Part shown: piece after piece, positions 9,345 through 19,150 of the stretch | How the letters are laid out: every line of letters begins with the position of its first letter | Numbering within the stretch: position 1 is the first letter of the stretch | Assembly: GCA_029248525.1 (NCBI GenBank) | Contig: JAQWJE010000049.1 | Coordinates: 861,836-925,835 of the forward strand | Direction: 5' to 3' | Length of the DNA stretch: 64,000 bases | Source: Candidatus Binatia bacterium | GTDB lineage: Bacteria; Desulfobacterota; Binatia; UBA12015 | Position numbers and translations under genes: made by a program | Notes under the pieces: model-generated | Seen by the model: only the letters and a program-made list of their open reading frames with translations | Database searches by the model: none | Told to the model about the DNA's origin: nothing

Positions 9345-11248
9345 CTATTGTCGCAACAGTTCGCGACCTTCTAATGTTTCTGGAGAAGGGGTGTACCAGA
9401 TAGGACTGGTCCATACGCGTTCCTGGATGATGGGCGCGACGACATCCGGGGGCGGTACGCCCAACGCAATGGCGTCTCGCGTGCTCCATCGGCAAACCGG
9501 ATTTTCGAGGACTCGCACATAATAGAAGGCTGGAACCGATGCATCGAAATCCGGGTCTTTCCAGGTGGCCGCAAGAGTAGCCGCTCCCTTGTCGGACGAA
9601 ATCGCGCAGGTCCTCAGGTCGACTTCGGCTCCATTGTTCGGGCAGCGGTGCGTGTTCGGATCGACCTCGCCGCCGTCGGAACAGGCGACATCGTAGACCT
9701 TCTCCATCATCTCGCCGTCCTTGGTCCATCCTTTGATAATCTGGATGCGTTGGAGCGGAGCGCTATTGACGTCCCGGAGGGCCGAGACCGCGAACGTCGG
9801 CGCACTCGAAGGTTTCTTGCCCGCCGCTTGTGGGTTGAGGTCGCCCCCCATGGGCACACCGGTCGCGTAGGCTTGTTGTACCCAATTCGGCTGCGCTGTC
9901 AGTTCGGTCTCGAAATTCCACCCTGCAAAGAAACGCGGTACGATCTTTACTCCGGAGGAAGCGAAGGTTTCCTTGCGTCGATGGCTGCAAAAATTGCGTC
10001 CCGATGATTGCCCTCGGCCCAAACCCCCGTGATTCCGCCGGCTGACAGCCGAGCATTCAGGTTTTTGGCCGCACCCGCGAGGGGAATTGTGCCGGTCATG
10101 CGGTCTTCCGGTGTGGAGTCGAGTACGGCAGGCCCGCCGTGATAGTTGAACTCCTCCCATGTATGCGTCGAGCCGTGATCATCGCCGCCTTCGAGCCCGA
10201 ACTTCAAGGGATTGGCTCCAATCGTTTCCTGAAAACGGAGTCCGGACTTGTAGGCCTCGCGGACATATGAGGTCTTCTGCTGCTCGATCCGCTGCCAGCT
10301 GTAGAGACTGAAGGGTAGCAACTCGAAGTCGGCAAACTCATCTTCGGGCGCAAAACTGGGCATCGTCTCGGAGGTCCCCTTGAGTTGCATCATCTCGAAA
10401 AGGGGCTCGTTTGCCATGCGCCGCATGGCGTATTCGGCCGAGATCGGTGCGCCCCAGGAGTCTACGGGTTGGAACATCCGACCATTGCTCATATTCCCAT
10501 TATGGGGAATGGCCAGATTATCGTTCCCTCGGGCGCGCTCGTTTTCCAGGTAGGTCCAGAGGTCTTCGGGCTTGGTGGAATCGATAGCGGAGAAAGGCAG
10601 GTCGGGTACCTTTTTTGCGTCACGGAAGATGACGTTCCGATGCAGGTTCTCGCCGTTGGGCATCGAACTCCACTCGAATGCGGCAAAGGTCGTGAAGGTC
10701 CCGGGTTGGTAATATCTCTCCGCCAGTTCTACCAGCGCCTGCCAGATGGTTCGGGTGGAATCGTTGTTGTACCCCTCGGGGACGACGCCGGTTCCAGCAG
10801 CGGTTTGCAACGCATTCAGAAACCGGGCCCCACCTGCCTTCTGATCCGGGTCGCGCAGATCTTTGCCAAGCGACGTCTGGTAGAGGGTAGTTGCCGGGTC
10901 GCTGGCAATCTGCGCAATGCCGATCATCTCGGCATGGTCGGTCAGCATGAAGAAATCGAGCGGAGATTTCAGCTGCACTTTGTAGCCACCAACGTGCTCC
11001 ACCTTATCGCCACGTGCGAGCCTGTAGGCAGTTTCCGGAGGAAGGCGATTCCCGAACCCGAATGCGTCACTCGAATATGCCGAGTGTGCATGCGTATCTC
11101 CGAAGTACACCCTGCGGTCGACTGAAGTGTCCGCGGCCAATGCGCTCGAGCCCAAAAGCGAACCGAACGCCATCGCTCTCAAAGCAGCGGTTCGTAAAGC
11201 GCTGAGGGGCGCCATTTTCGATAGTTGGTGATACCAGTCTGCGAACAT
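9345..11248 (-). pseudogene. DUF3604 protein, copy 1, broken by a single-base frameshift
   Basis: Two minus-strand frames together match the intact paralogue at 26075-28021 from end to end. The 5' frame runs from 11248 to a premature stop at 9947 and includes a signal peptide (probably from the ATG at 11215) and the metal-site-like FGDTHAHSAYSSDAF. The 3' frame covers the rest to 9345. Next to position 9980 the paralogue has one extra C on the plus strand (gcgtcgCatggc against gcgtcgatggc), so one base is missing. Protein similarity stays very high on both sides, so the event is recent or is a sequencing/assembly error. DUF3604 proteins look like PHP-type metallohydrolases; the substrate is unknown. 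Confidence 0.8.
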
Positions 11249-11503
11249 GCCAGAGCGAGGCGCCCGGCCCCTGTGTCAGAATGCATCGCTGAAGTAGAAA
11301 ATAAACTTCGCAGGATAGCAAAGAGATTGTGGCCTTGACCTTCCAGATTGACCAGGCAGCGGCCGAACGGGATTTTTCCTCGTCACCGTTGCGGCTGTTC
11401 TTTTCGGGAAATTTCGGAAAGATCGCCCGGGCGGCAGAAACGGCCAGAAAAGCACGGTAGGACCTCTGGCCAAGGGGTGGCGAGGGATCTAAAAAGAAAC
11501 AGG

Positions 11504-11941
11504 ATGATCGATCTCGGAGACAGGGGCCTGCTGCTCTTTGATGGAGACTGCGGGGTCTGCAGCAAGCTTGCGGAGTGGGCCGCGGAGCGGGACGGCGGTC
11601 GCTATTTTCGCGTCGAGCCCTATTTCGAGTTCAGCGAGGAGCAGCTTGCGCCGTATGGGCTCAACTGGGCCGACTGCACGCGTGCCGTTCAGCTAATCAC
11701 TTCGGAAGGCAAGGTGGTCGAGGGTGCCTTCGCGGTGAATCGATTCTTGTGGAGGCTGCCGCCTTTCAAGCCGCTGGTGGTCATTCTTTACCTCCTCTTC
11801 CCGCTCATCGGTATCGAGATGCTCGGCTACGCCATCGTTGCCCGGAACCGTCACCGCATCAGCGCCGCGCTGGGGATGAACGAATGCAAGATTCGTACGG
11901 CCGAGGACGTTGGCGCACCGCCAGCGGTCGACGATCACTGA
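11504..11941 (+). CDS. DCC family thiol-disulfide oxidoreductase-like protein (DUF393)
   Basis: A 145-residue protein with LLLFDGDCGVCSKL near the N-terminus, the DxDCxxC signature of the DCC family (DUF393). These small proteins have a thioredoxin-like active Cys pair, and a redox role is assumed. The C-terminal half has a hydrophobic segment (FKPLVVILYLLFPLIGIEM). The ATG at 11504 is chosen because the motif begins soon after it; the frame extends upstream to 11348 without support. It precedes the MAPEG gene by about 170 bp. Confidence 0.75.
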   Translation: MIDLGDRGLLLFDGDCGVCSKLAEWAAERDGGRYFRVEPYFEFSEEQLAPYGLNWADCTRAVQLITSEGKVVEGAFAVNRFLWRLPPFKPLVVILYLLFPLIGIEMLGYAIVARNRHRISAALGMNECKIRTAEDVGAPPAVDDH

Positions 11942-12114
11942 GCGTCCGGCCTTGGTTGCGCCACGGGCATCTCCGAAAGCAGGCATCTGCCGGGGTGGTT
12001 GGCGGGCTTGAGCTTGACGAAACCACCGAGGTTAGGTCAGAAGGGGCGTCTGTGGCGTCCGCCCCGACCTGCAGCTTTGGGCGCAATTGTTCCTTGGACA
12101 AGAGAGAGAGAATC

Positions 12115-12510
12115 ATGAAAACAGTTATCGCGAGCTTGCTGATCCTGTCGGTCATTCCATTGCTCTGTGCGTGGATTGCGGCCTACTACAAGCAGAAGCA
12201 ACTTGGGAACGTTGACAATAAGGAGCCCCGCATCCAGACGATGCAACTCACCGGTCCGGGTGCACGGGCGAGTGCGGCGCAAGGCAATACCTGGGAGGCT
12301 CTCGCTGTCTTCAGTGCCGCTGTTCTCGCCGTCTTGATCAGTGGTGCCGATTTGGAGAGTATCTCGACCCTGAGCACGATCTTCGTGGCTCTGCGTATTG
12401 CATACGTCCCGGTCTATATTGCGGATCTGGACAAGCTGCGCTCGCTGATTTTTCTCGCCGGATTCGGTATCTGCATGTACCTGTTTTCGGTGGCGCTTGG
12501 CGCTGGCTGA
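12115..12510 (+). CDS. MAPEG family membrane protein
   Basis: A 131-residue protein with about four transmembrane helices. GARASAAQGNTWEALAVFSAA and the later LRIAYVPVYIADLDKLR match the MAPEG family (membrane-associated proteins in eicosanoid and glutathione metabolism), including the conserved Asn/Glu of the second segment and an Arg-rich loop. Bacterial members are often glutathione-transferase-like or uncharacterised. The start ATG at 12115 begins the first hydrophobic helix; the frame is open much further upstream but in unrelated sequence. Confidence 0.8.
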   Translation: MKTVIASLLILSVIPLLCAWIAAYYKQKQLGNVDNKEPRIQTMQLTGPGARASAAQGNTWEALAVFSAAVLAVLISGADLESISTLSTIFVALRIAYVPVYIADLDKLRSLIFLAGFGICMYLFSVALGAG

Positions 12511-12551
12511 TCCTGCAGGTGTCTGGCCGCTGCCTGTGCGGCCCTGAACAG

Positions 12552-12587
12552 GGAGGCCGACTCCGTCGTCTTGTGGGAGCGGCCTCC
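12552..12587. terminator. Long hairpin between convergent genes, likely bidirectional terminator
   Basis: Arms GGAGGCCG (12552-12559) and CGGCCTCC (12580-12587) pair perfectly and continue inward with CTCC/GGAG after one bulged A, giving a 12-bp stem. It lies between the 3' ends of the MAPEG and GT-C genes. There is no T-run, so rho-independent action is uncertain. Confidence 0.45.
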
Positions 12588-12703
12588 TCCCGGAATCGGA
12601 AACGACATTCATCCGGGATTTCGATTCCAGGCCATGATTGCGCACACCGCCCCTGATATTTTCGCTGGAGCCGGACCGATGCCGGGAGCGGGTTGGAGGC
12701 CTT

Positions 12704-14305
12704 TTACGGGATGCGTTTCCAGACCCGCTTCTGATTCGAGAGGATGGGGCCGGGTTCGAACTGCTCGTCAATTTCGAGCAAAAGTAGCCATGGTGTCGCT
12801 GTTTCAGGGTAGTAGAGCGCTTCGATCTTGAGATCACTGTTGAGGAGTTCGCGCAGATCTCGGTTCGCGCGAACCTTCACCGCCGGGAGCCCGGCCTCCC
12901 AGGATACGATCTCGGTTGCCGAGGTCGCCACAATTCCCGAATCGGGTAGGGCCTTCCTTAGTTCACGACGCTTTGCTTCCTGCGTGAGAATCCCTTCTGA
13001 AAAATCTGCGCCGAGCGCAATGCGGCCCAGACGCGCATAGTCGGCCATTCCTGCCAGGAAATAGACAGCGGCCACGCAAAGCACCGCGCGTGTCGCAAAT
13101 CGCCTCGCGGCGAGCGAGGTGTGGTGTCCTCGCAAGCGTTCCACCATCGGCAATGCCTGCTCGACCAGCAGCACCCACAATCCGCCGATACCCAACAACA
13201 ACACCATCGGGACAAAGCTCGAATAGAAACGTCGTTCATGGTGCATCAGAGAGAGCAGCAGCACTCGGAGCCCGTAGGAGGACGCCAAGAAAATCCAAAC
13301 CTGTCGCCTGCGATGCTTTCCGACCCAGAAGATCGAGGCTGCGGCCGCGAGGGCAATCCAAAGATGGCCTTCTCCGGCAAACAATTCCGGCCTTTGAAAA
13401 GCGTAGGTCCAGGACGACAGCTTCCCGGAGATCATGCCGATATTCTCGATCAACTGGTCAAGGAATGACGACGTAAGCCGGCTTGCATAGGGGTCGGTGC
13501 CCATTTCGGACGCTCGGAAAAGATTCCGGTCGATCGAGAGCATAGCCACCGGCTCACCAGTCACGGTCAGGTTCCGTCCGACCCAAGGCAGGACCAGTGC
13601 GGAGAAACCGAATACGATGCCGAGGGTGGATCGCCAGAGGACTCGCCTGTGCGAAAAAGCCAACGAGACGAAGGCTGCAGGGACCAGCACGAGCAGGTCG
13701 TACCGCAGCAGGAAGGACAGAGCGAGCAACAGCCCCAGCAATACGGATTGCTGCAGGCTGCGGTGTGCGGAGAGCAGTGCCCATGCGACCGCAACGATAA
13801 GGGCGGCGGCCCAAGTCTCTAGTAGCCCGGAGAATACGAAAAAAATCAACCAAGAGTTACAACAAACGGCGAGGCCCGCGATCAGCCCGGCCACGGGTGA
13901 AAAAAGTCGGGCCCCCAGGGCGGTAACGCCGAGCGCCAAAAAGACAAACCCGATGGCACCCGTCAGGAGCACCCCCTCGACGGTCGGGCCGGTGAGATGA
14001 AAGACTGCGGCATATAGAATCGTGATTAGGGGAAAGCGGGCCACATTGGGCCACGGTGGCGTCAGAGGAACGCCATGACTCTCGTACCAGGAGAGTATGT
14101 AGGGGTAGGTTTGTAGAGAGGTGAAGCCTTCCCCGCGATAGAGTTGACGCCCCATCTCTGCGTAATGGAAAGCATCGGGAAAGTTCAAAGTATGGGGTGA
14201 GAGAATCCACAGCGCGGCCATCTCTAAAATCGCGAAAGCCCCGACAAGGCCCGTGACTTGCCACCTCCGCTTTCTGCGCCAAGGTATTTGGATATCGGTG
14301 GCCAT
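12704..14305 (-). CDS. GT-C glycosyltransferase, ArnT/PMT-like (GT39 type)
   Basis: A 533-residue integral membrane protein with about 10-12 hydrophobic segments and a soluble C-terminus. After the first helix comes TLNFPDAFHYAEMGRQL with an acidic residue (Asp44) in the first periplasmic loop, the position of the catalytic Asp in GT-C enzymes that use lipid-linked sugars. Such enzymes transfer sugars to lipids or proteins at the periplasmic face. The acceptor is unknown. It is divergent from the acetoacetate-decarboxylase-like gene; a short palindrome TTGAC-G-GTCAA lies between them at 14333-14343. Confidence 0.7.
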   Translation of the reverse strand: MATDIQIPWRRKRRWQVTGLVGAFAILEMAALWILSPHTLNFPDAFHYAEMGRQLYRGEGFTSLQTYPYILSWYESHGVPLTPPWPNVARFPLITILYAAVFHLTGPTVEGVLLTGAIGFVFLALGVTALGARLFSPVAGLIAGLAVCCNSWLIFFVFSGLLETWAAALIVAVAWALLSAHRSLQQSVLLGLLLALSFLLRYDLLVLVPAAFVSLAFSHRRVLWRSTLGIVFGFSALVLPWVGRNLTVTGEPVAMLSIDRNLFRASEMGTDPYASRLTSSFLDQLIENIGMISGKLSSWTYAFQRPELFAGEGHLWIALAAAASIFWVGKHRRRQVWIFLASSYGLRVLLLSLMHHERRFYSSFVPMVLLLGIGGLWVLLVEQALPMVERLRGHHTSLAARRFATRAVLCVAAVYFLAGMADYARLGRIALGADFSEGILTQEAKRRELRKALPDSGIVATSATEIVSWEAGLPAVKVRANRDLRELLNSDLKIEALYYPETATPWLLLLEIDEQFEPGPILSNQKRVWKRIP

Positions 14306-14537
14306 CGCAGGTGGATCCTCGCTCGAATGAACTTGACGGTCAACTCAACATGATGCCGGGCCTCCTTTGGCTTCGCAGCGGTGCGGCTTGTCCCGCCGAA
14401 CTTTTGTTGTTGTATTTCGCGCCGGATCGATGTCGAGCGATCCTTCGCGGCTGGCGAGGTCGCCCATGGCGGGCTCCTCGACGGATAACGCCTCGATCCC
14501 GTTGACCAGGGTTGTCTCCGCAGGATAGCTAGAGCCC

Positions 14538-15314
14538 ATGCAGGCAGAAGAGAAGGACCTTCGAAGCAACCCCGGCGATATTCTTGGCTGGCCGGTTCTC
14601 AAGATCGACTACCCGACGGCAAAAGAGAATATCGCAGCTCTGCTTCCGCCCGGTCTGGAGCCGAGCGCCACCTCGAACGTGCACCTCTCGATCTATTGCT
14701 ATCCGGTCCCCGACGAGCCGGAATTCGGCATCGTGATCGCGGTCGATGCGGACTATGAGGGCACGCCTGGTATGTACACGCTGGGCTACGGGATTGATCA
14801 GGAGTCAGCGATCTATATCAGCAAGGATATGAACGGGCAGCCGAAATATCCGTGCGATATCGAGTTCTTCCGTCTCGGCGATTCCGTACGCGCTCGTTGT
14901 TCGCATCAGGGATATACTTTTCTTGAGTACCGCGGGAAAACCGTTGGCGAGGCGCAGTTGCCGGCCGAGCAGGTCGAGCGGGAGTGGTGGATCAAGGTTT
15001 CGCGCGCTGTAGGCGGCGCGGAGAAAGCTTACGATTTCCCACCGCATATCGTACAAGTGAAGACGGATTACCAGCCCATCCACCGCGATACGGTCGAAGG
15101 GGAGCTGCGTCTGTTGGAAAGCCCCTGGGATCCGATCGCCGAGCTTTTGCCGAACCACGGCGAGGCGAGCGCCTGGCTCTCGACGGCCATGCCGACATCG
15201 CGCGATATCACCATGGAAGGCAAGCTGGACCCCGACGGTTTCTGGCCGTTTGTCGACACGATCGGGAGTTCGCGCTGGCCGGGTAGCGGTGGTGGCCCCC
15301 GGCCCCGAAGCTAG
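14538..15314 (+). CDS. Acetoacetate decarboxylase-like superfamily protein
   Basis: A 258-residue protein. It contains TLGYGIDQESAIYISKDMNG followed by QPKYPCDIEFFRLGD, corresponding to the region around the Schiff-base lysine of acetoacetate decarboxylase (the (F/Q)PK segment). Members of this superfamily act as decarboxylases, aldolases or dehydratases. It is the first of four enzymes on the plus strand (to 18372) that may form a catabolic set. A hairpin with a T-run follows the stop codon. Confidence 0.65.
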   Translation: MQAEEKDLRSNPGDILGWPVLKIDYPTAKENIAALLPPGLEPSATSNVHLSIYCYPVPDEPEFGIVIAVDADYEGTPGMYTLGYGIDQESAIYISKDMNGQPKYPCDIEFFRLGDSVRARCSHQGYTFLEYRGKTVGEAQLPAEQVEREWWIKVSRAVGGAEKAYDFPPHIVQVKTDYQPIHRDTVEGELRLLESPWDPIAELLPNHGEASAWLSTAMPTSRDITMEGKLDPDGFWPFVDTIGSSRWPGSGGGPRPRS

Positions 15315-15329
15315 AGGCCTGTTCGATGG

Positions 15330-15362
15330 CGAAGGGAGCGATTCGCTCATTCGATTTTTTTT
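15330..15362 (+). terminator. Rho-independent terminator after the acetoacetate decarboxylase-like gene
   Basis: CGAA-gg-GAGCG-att-CGCTC-a-TTCG forms a stem with small bulges, followed after one base by eight T residues (15355-15362). It lies 16 bp after the stop codon. Confidence 0.6.
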
Positions 15363-15660
15363 GATCGGGTTTGGGACCCCGCGAGCATGGCCGGGATCGC
15401 CGATGGGTTCGCGTTCCTTCTTCCCGAAGACGCCTCGTTTGTCACTGGTTCGGCTGCGATGGTGGATCGCGGTCATGGAGCGATCCCGGTTCGAGGGGAT
15501 GGTGTGCGCGCCAGCGAGTCGTTGATCTGAAAAAGAACTTCCGGCCGCCTGGTCGGGAGTTGACGGTCGGCACCAGTCTGGGGCAAAAGAACTTTTATCA
15601 GAGCTGTTTTGAGCCGACCACCGATGTGTTTCGGTGGCGGCGATTTCAGGAGGAAGCATC
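15363..15660. other. Intergenic stretch before the DapB-like gene
   Basis: About 300 bp after the terminator with no recognisable gene. Short frames exist on both strands but lack ribosome sites or motifs. The promoter for the next gene is expected here; an AGGAGG site at its right end serves the GTG at 15661. Confidence 0.4.
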
Positions 15661-16728
15661 GTGAAGAAATACCGCGTGATTGAGTGGGCAACGGGAGTCG
15701 TTGGCAGTGCTGCGTTGAAACGCATCATCGAACACCCGCAGCTCGAGTTGGCCGGGGTTAAGGTCTATAGTGATGAGAAGACCGGCCGGGACGCCGGCGA
15801 ACTCGTCGGTCTCCCCGCGACCGGTGTGCTGGCCACTCAGGATGTCGATGCGATCCTCACGGCTGATGCGGACTGCGTGATCTACTGTCCGATGCCATGG
15901 GATCTCGACGAGATGTGTCGGATCCTCGAGTCCGGCAAACACGTGATCACGCCTTGCCCCTATTGGTTCCCCTGGAAGCAAAACCCGGAAGTCACCGCGC
16001 AGATCGAAAAGGCATGTCGCACGGGTGGCGTGAACCTGCACGCGTCGGGCTGCAACCCCGGCGGCATCGCCGAGCGGTTTCCACTGACCTTCAGCGGATG
16101 GTGCAACCGTATCGACCGGATCACGATCACCGAATACGGAGACTGCCGCGACTACGCATCAGAGCCGGTTATCCGTGAGGTCATGAATCTGGGCAAGACA
16201 CCGGAGACGGCCAAGGACAATCCCATTCAGGCCTTGCTGGCAAACAGCTGGTATGAGCCGATCGACATGATCGCCGAGGGGCTCGGTTGCGAGATCATCG
16301 ACTATGAAAGCGACAACGAGTATGTTCTGGCCAACCAGGATATCGATACCGCAGCCGGGGTCATCGAGAAGGGGACGATCGCTCTGAACCGCAGCCGGCA
16401 CGTCGCTCAGACCCGTGAGGGAACCGAGATTGTCGAGGAGCAGATCTGGTTCATGGATGATCTCCACCAGACCCGATTGGAGTCCAAGCTCGATATTCCG
16501 CGGGACTCGGGCTGGCGAATTCGCATCGAGGGTGATGTGAACCTCATCTTCGACGTGCAGATTGATGCGTCTGAGCAAAAGGAGCGTACCGCGCAGGGAA
16601 TCCAGACCACCGGTTTCCATTGTGTGAATGCTGTCCCGCTGGTCTGCGACGCGCCGAACCCGGGCATGAAGACCTATCTTGACCTGAATCTGATCGCCGG
16701 TCGCATGGGGACGCACACCGAGCGCTGA
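15661..16728 (+). CDS. Dihydrodipicolinate reductase-like NAD(P)-binding protein
   Basis: A 355-residue protein from the GTG at 15661, chosen for the AGGAGG 9 bp upstream. The N-terminus VIEWATGVVGSAALKRI is a Rossmann-fold dinucleotide-binding motif, followed by DADCVIYCPMPWDLDEM and GKHVITPCPY, as in the DapB N-terminal domain of 2,4-diaminopentanoate-dehydrogenase-like proteins. It is longer than true DapB (about 270) and lacks a lysine-biosynthesis context. An NAD(P)-dependent oxidoreductase of unknown substrate is the safest call. The HAD hydrolase starts 15 bp downstream. Confidence 0.7.
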   Translation: MKKYRVIEWATGVVGSAALKRIIEHPQLELAGVKVYSDEKTGRDAGELVGLPATGVLATQDVDAILTADADCVIYCPMPWDLDEMCRILESGKHVITPCPYWFPWKQNPEVTAQIEKACRTGGVNLHASGCNPGGIAERFPLTFSGWCNRIDRITITEYGDCRDYASEPVIREVMNLGKTPETAKDNPIQALLANSWYEPIDMIAEGLGCEIIDYESDNEYVLANQDIDTAAGVIEKGTIALNRSRHVAQTREGTEIVEEQIWFMDDLHQTRLESKLDIPRDSGWRIRIEGDVNLIFDVQIDASEQKERTAQGIQTTGFHCVNAVPLVCDAPNPGMKTYLDLNLIAGRMGTHTER

Positions 16729-16743
16729 GCGGAGCGGCGCCCC

Positions 16744-17439
16744 ATGCCGACCGCGCGCCGACCGCGCGCCGACCCCATGCCGACTTCCCCCCGAGCACCG
16801 AGTGTCGTTTTCTTCGACCTTGATGGAACTCTGACCGATCCGAAGCCCGGGATTACCGGTTGTATCCAGTACGCGCTCGAGCGGCTGGGTGAGCCTGTTC
16901 CCGGGCAGGATGCGCTCGAGTGGTGCATCGGCCCGCCTCTGATCGACAGTTTCGAGAAACTGGTCGGTGTCGAGCGCGCCGGGCAGGGTGTGGATCTCTA
17001 TCGAGAGCGGTTCGGTGATGTCGGGCTCTTCGAGAATCAAGTCTACCCCGGGATTCCTGCGGCATTATCCTCACTTCTGGAGTGCGACCTGAGACTCTTT
17101 GTCGCTTCCAGCAAGCCGAAAGTCTACGTGGATCGGATCCTCGAGCACTTTGATCTCGTGGCGTATTTTGAGAAGTCCTATGGCTCGAATCTTGACGGCA
17201 CCAGAACCGACAAGCGCGAGTTGCTCTGGCATGCTCTGGCGACAGAGCGTGTCGTTGCGGCAGAAGCGATGATGGTGGGGGACCGAGGTGCTGACGCGGT
17301 GGGCGCCCTTCATAACGAAATGCCTTTTCTGGGAGTCCTCTACGGGTACGGTTCTCGTAAAGAACTTGAGCAGGCCGGCGCGACTCGATTTGCCGCGCGC
17401 CCGCGCGATTTGGTGGCTTCTCTTGTGGAGGGAAGCTGA
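16744..17439 (+). CDS. HAD family hydrolase, phosphoglycolate phosphatase-like
   Basis: A 231-residue phosphatase with FFDLDGTLTD (nucleophile Asp25, acid/base Asp27), LFVASSKPKVYVDRIL (motif II/III) and AMMVGDRGADAVGA (motif IV), the full HAD set with an alpha-helical cap, as in Gph/PpaX-like enzymes that remove phosphate from small metabolites. The first 40 bp contain an 11-bp direct repeat (GCCGACCGCGC), giving a low-complexity Pro/Arg N-terminus; the start could instead be the ATG at 16777. Confidence 0.8.
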   Translation: MPTARRPRADPMPTSPRAPSVVFFDLDGTLTDPKPGITGCIQYALERLGEPVPGQDALEWCIGPPLIDSFEKLVGVERAGQGVDLYRERFGDVGLFENQVYPGIPAALSSLLECDLRLFVASSKPKVYVDRILEHFDLVAYFEKSYGSNLDGTRTDKRELLWHALATERVVAAEAMMVGDRGADAVGALHNEMPFLGVLYGYGSRKELEQAGATRFAARPRDLVASLVEGS

Positions 17440-17484
17440 AGGATCCGGCGTGCTCGCACCCGGTAAAGCAGGTAGGAGTTGCGA

Positions 17485-18372
17485 ATGGCAGACGAAACGA
17501 TCGAACTCGAAGCAAACGGCCTTCGTTTCCGTGCGCTCGCGGCAGGCGACGGCGATCCGGTCCTTTGCTTGCATGGATTCCCCGACCACTACGAGTCCTT
17601 CCGCCATCAACTCCCCATGCTGGCCGACAATGGCTATCGCGCCGTGGCACCGATGATGCGCGGCTACGAGCCTTCGTCGCAGCCCGGACGCGATGTTGCG
17701 GCCTATCATCCGATGCGGCTTGCGCATGATGTGGTGCAGTGGGCGCGTGTTCTGGGCGATGGCCGTCCGCTGCATCTTGTCGGGCACGATTGGGGTGCGG
17801 TCGCCGGTGCGCTGGCGTGTTTGCTCGAGCCATCGCTCTTTCGGTCCTACACTTCGGTGGCGATCGCGAATTTTCAGGCGGTGGAGGATGGCATCCGCAA
17901 TCATCCGGGGCAGATCCGCAACTCCTGGTATATGGTCTTCTTCCAGCTGCGCGGACTGGCAGACTGGATCGTTGCGCGAAACGACTTCGCGTTTATCGAG
18001 AAGCTTTGGCGGGATTGGTCGCCGGGTTGGGCCTGGGAGCCCGAGGCGATGGCTTCCCTGAAGCAGACGTTCCACCAGCCGGGTGTGCGGTGGTCGGCTC
18101 TGGCCTACTACCGTGCGATGCTCAACCCATTTCTGGAGGATTCGAAACGAGTCCGAGAGCTGACCCGTGCCCAGACGCATGTGCCGACCATGGCGGTCAC
18201 CGGTGCACTTGATGGGTGCATGGAGACGCGTCTGTTCGACTATCTCGACCCAGCGCTTTATCCCCGGGGCCTGCGGCGGGAGAGGATCGAGGGAGCCGGG
18301 CATTTCGCGCACCAAGAAAAGCCCGATGAGTTCAATCGATTGCTTCTCGACTGGCTTGGTGGGCAGACCTGA
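17485..18372 (+). CDS. Alpha/beta hydrolase, epoxide hydrolase/dehalogenase-like
   Basis: A 295-residue enzyme with HGFPDH (30-35, oxyanion loop) and VGHDWGA with Asp102 as nucleophile, the hallmark of epoxide hydrolases and haloalkane dehalogenases rather than serine hydrolases. A C-terminal GAGHFAHQEKPDEF provides the catalytic His. It probably opens epoxides or dehalogenates by an ester intermediate. The ATG at 17485 is used because GGTAGGAG precedes it. It is the last of the enzyme run starting at 14538. Confidence 0.8.
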   Translation: MADETIELEANGLRFRALAAGDGDPVLCLHGFPDHYESFRHQLPMLADNGYRAVAPMMRGYEPSSQPGRDVAAYHPMRLAHDVVQWARVLGDGRPLHLVGHDWGAVAGALACLLEPSLFRSYTSVAIANFQAVEDGIRNHPGQIRNSWYMVFFQLRGLADWIVARNDFAFIEKLWRDWSPGWAWEPEAMASLKQTFHQPGVRWSALAYYRAMLNPFLEDSKRVRELTRAQTHVPTMAVTGALDGCMETRLFDYLDPALYPRGLRRERIEGAGHFAHQEKPDEFNRLLLDWLGGQT

Positions 18373-18495
18373 CCCACGCCCCGCCCAGCAGGGTACAACC
18401 GGAGTCGTGCCGCTCCCGGCAGGTGGATGCAACACCAGGTGCCGGCATCGGACCAAGCTGTCGCGGTTGCGGCGCGGCTGCAGTGGCTGCAGGGT

Positions 18496-19149
18496 CTACC
18501 GCGGCCGCCGCGCTCCGAGTCGAGCCAGCGTGGCGTGTAGCCGTCCCAGATACGATACGGGCATGGTTTCGGGACCGCGCGGGGCAACCTCGGGCCAGCG
18601 AACCAGTTCCTCATGGGATACGCCTGCGTCATGTCGTGCGCATAGCTCCTCGGGGTCAAAGTCTACCCCGATCGGATTGGTCGCGAAGTCGGGCCCATGC
18701 AAAAACGCACTCAACGCTTCAGCGGTTGTGAAGTTGTCGACTTGAAGCTCGACGTAGTTCCCGTCCGGATCGCCGTAGTACATCGAGGTTGTGCCACCGT
18801 GATTGATGCACCATCGCGGCAAAATATCGGTGGCTTTGAGCCTTCGGTATGTGTGAACGAGCTCGCCGAGACTCTCGTACGTGAAGGCCACATGATCGAC
18901 TGCCGCCAGAAAGCCGGGCCGAGTGAACAAGCCGGGCATATTCGCGATCGCGATACGGTGGTGTTCCTCATCGTAGGTGAGGAAGGTGACCTGATCGTTG
19001 GCGAAAACCGTCTCGGCTTCGAGTACCGTCTTGTACCATTGCACCATCGCGTCGTAGCGACTGGTGCGCATCACCGCGTGGGCGAGTCGGATTGGTGCGA
19101 TCCGGCCGCGCTCGCGGGCCGGCTTGGGAAGTGCTTTCGGCGCGATCAT
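18496..19149 (-). CDS. VOC family protein, extradiol dioxygenase/glyoxalase-like
   Basis: A 217-residue protein from the ATG at 19149, one base after the stop of the FAA hydrolase. It carries IRLAHAVMRTSRYDAMVQWY, AAVDHVAFTYESLGEL and YYGDPDGNYVELQVD, the beta-alpha-beta-beta-beta modules and metal-ligand positions (His, His, Glu) of vicinal-oxygen-chelate enzymes. Ring-cleaving dioxygenases of this type produce substrates for FAA-hydrolase-family enzymes, which fits its neighbour. Third gene of a tetR-FAH-VOC operon. Confidence 0.8.
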   Translation of the reverse strand: MIAPKALPKPARERGRIAPIRLAHAVMRTSRYDAMVQWYKTVLEAETVFANDQVTFLTYDEEHHRIAIANMPGLFTRPGFLAAVDHVAFTYESLGELVHTYRRLKATDILPRWCINHGGTTSMYYGDPDGNYVELQVDNFTTAEALSAFLHGPDFATNPIGVDFDPEELCARHDAGVSHEELVRWPEVAPRGPETMPVSYLGRLHATLARLGARRPR

Positions 19150-19150
19150 C

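Noticed and set aside
9345..11248. Two separate overlapping genes
   Set aside because: Both frames align end to end to one intact paralogue with a single missing base between them.
15250..15525. 91-residue plus-strand frame
   Set aside because: Overlaps the end of the acetoacetate decarboxylase-like gene and its terminator; no ribosome site.
16159..17040. 293-residue minus-strand frame
   Set aside because: Runs across the DapB-like gene and the HAD gene on the other strand; no motif or ribosome site.
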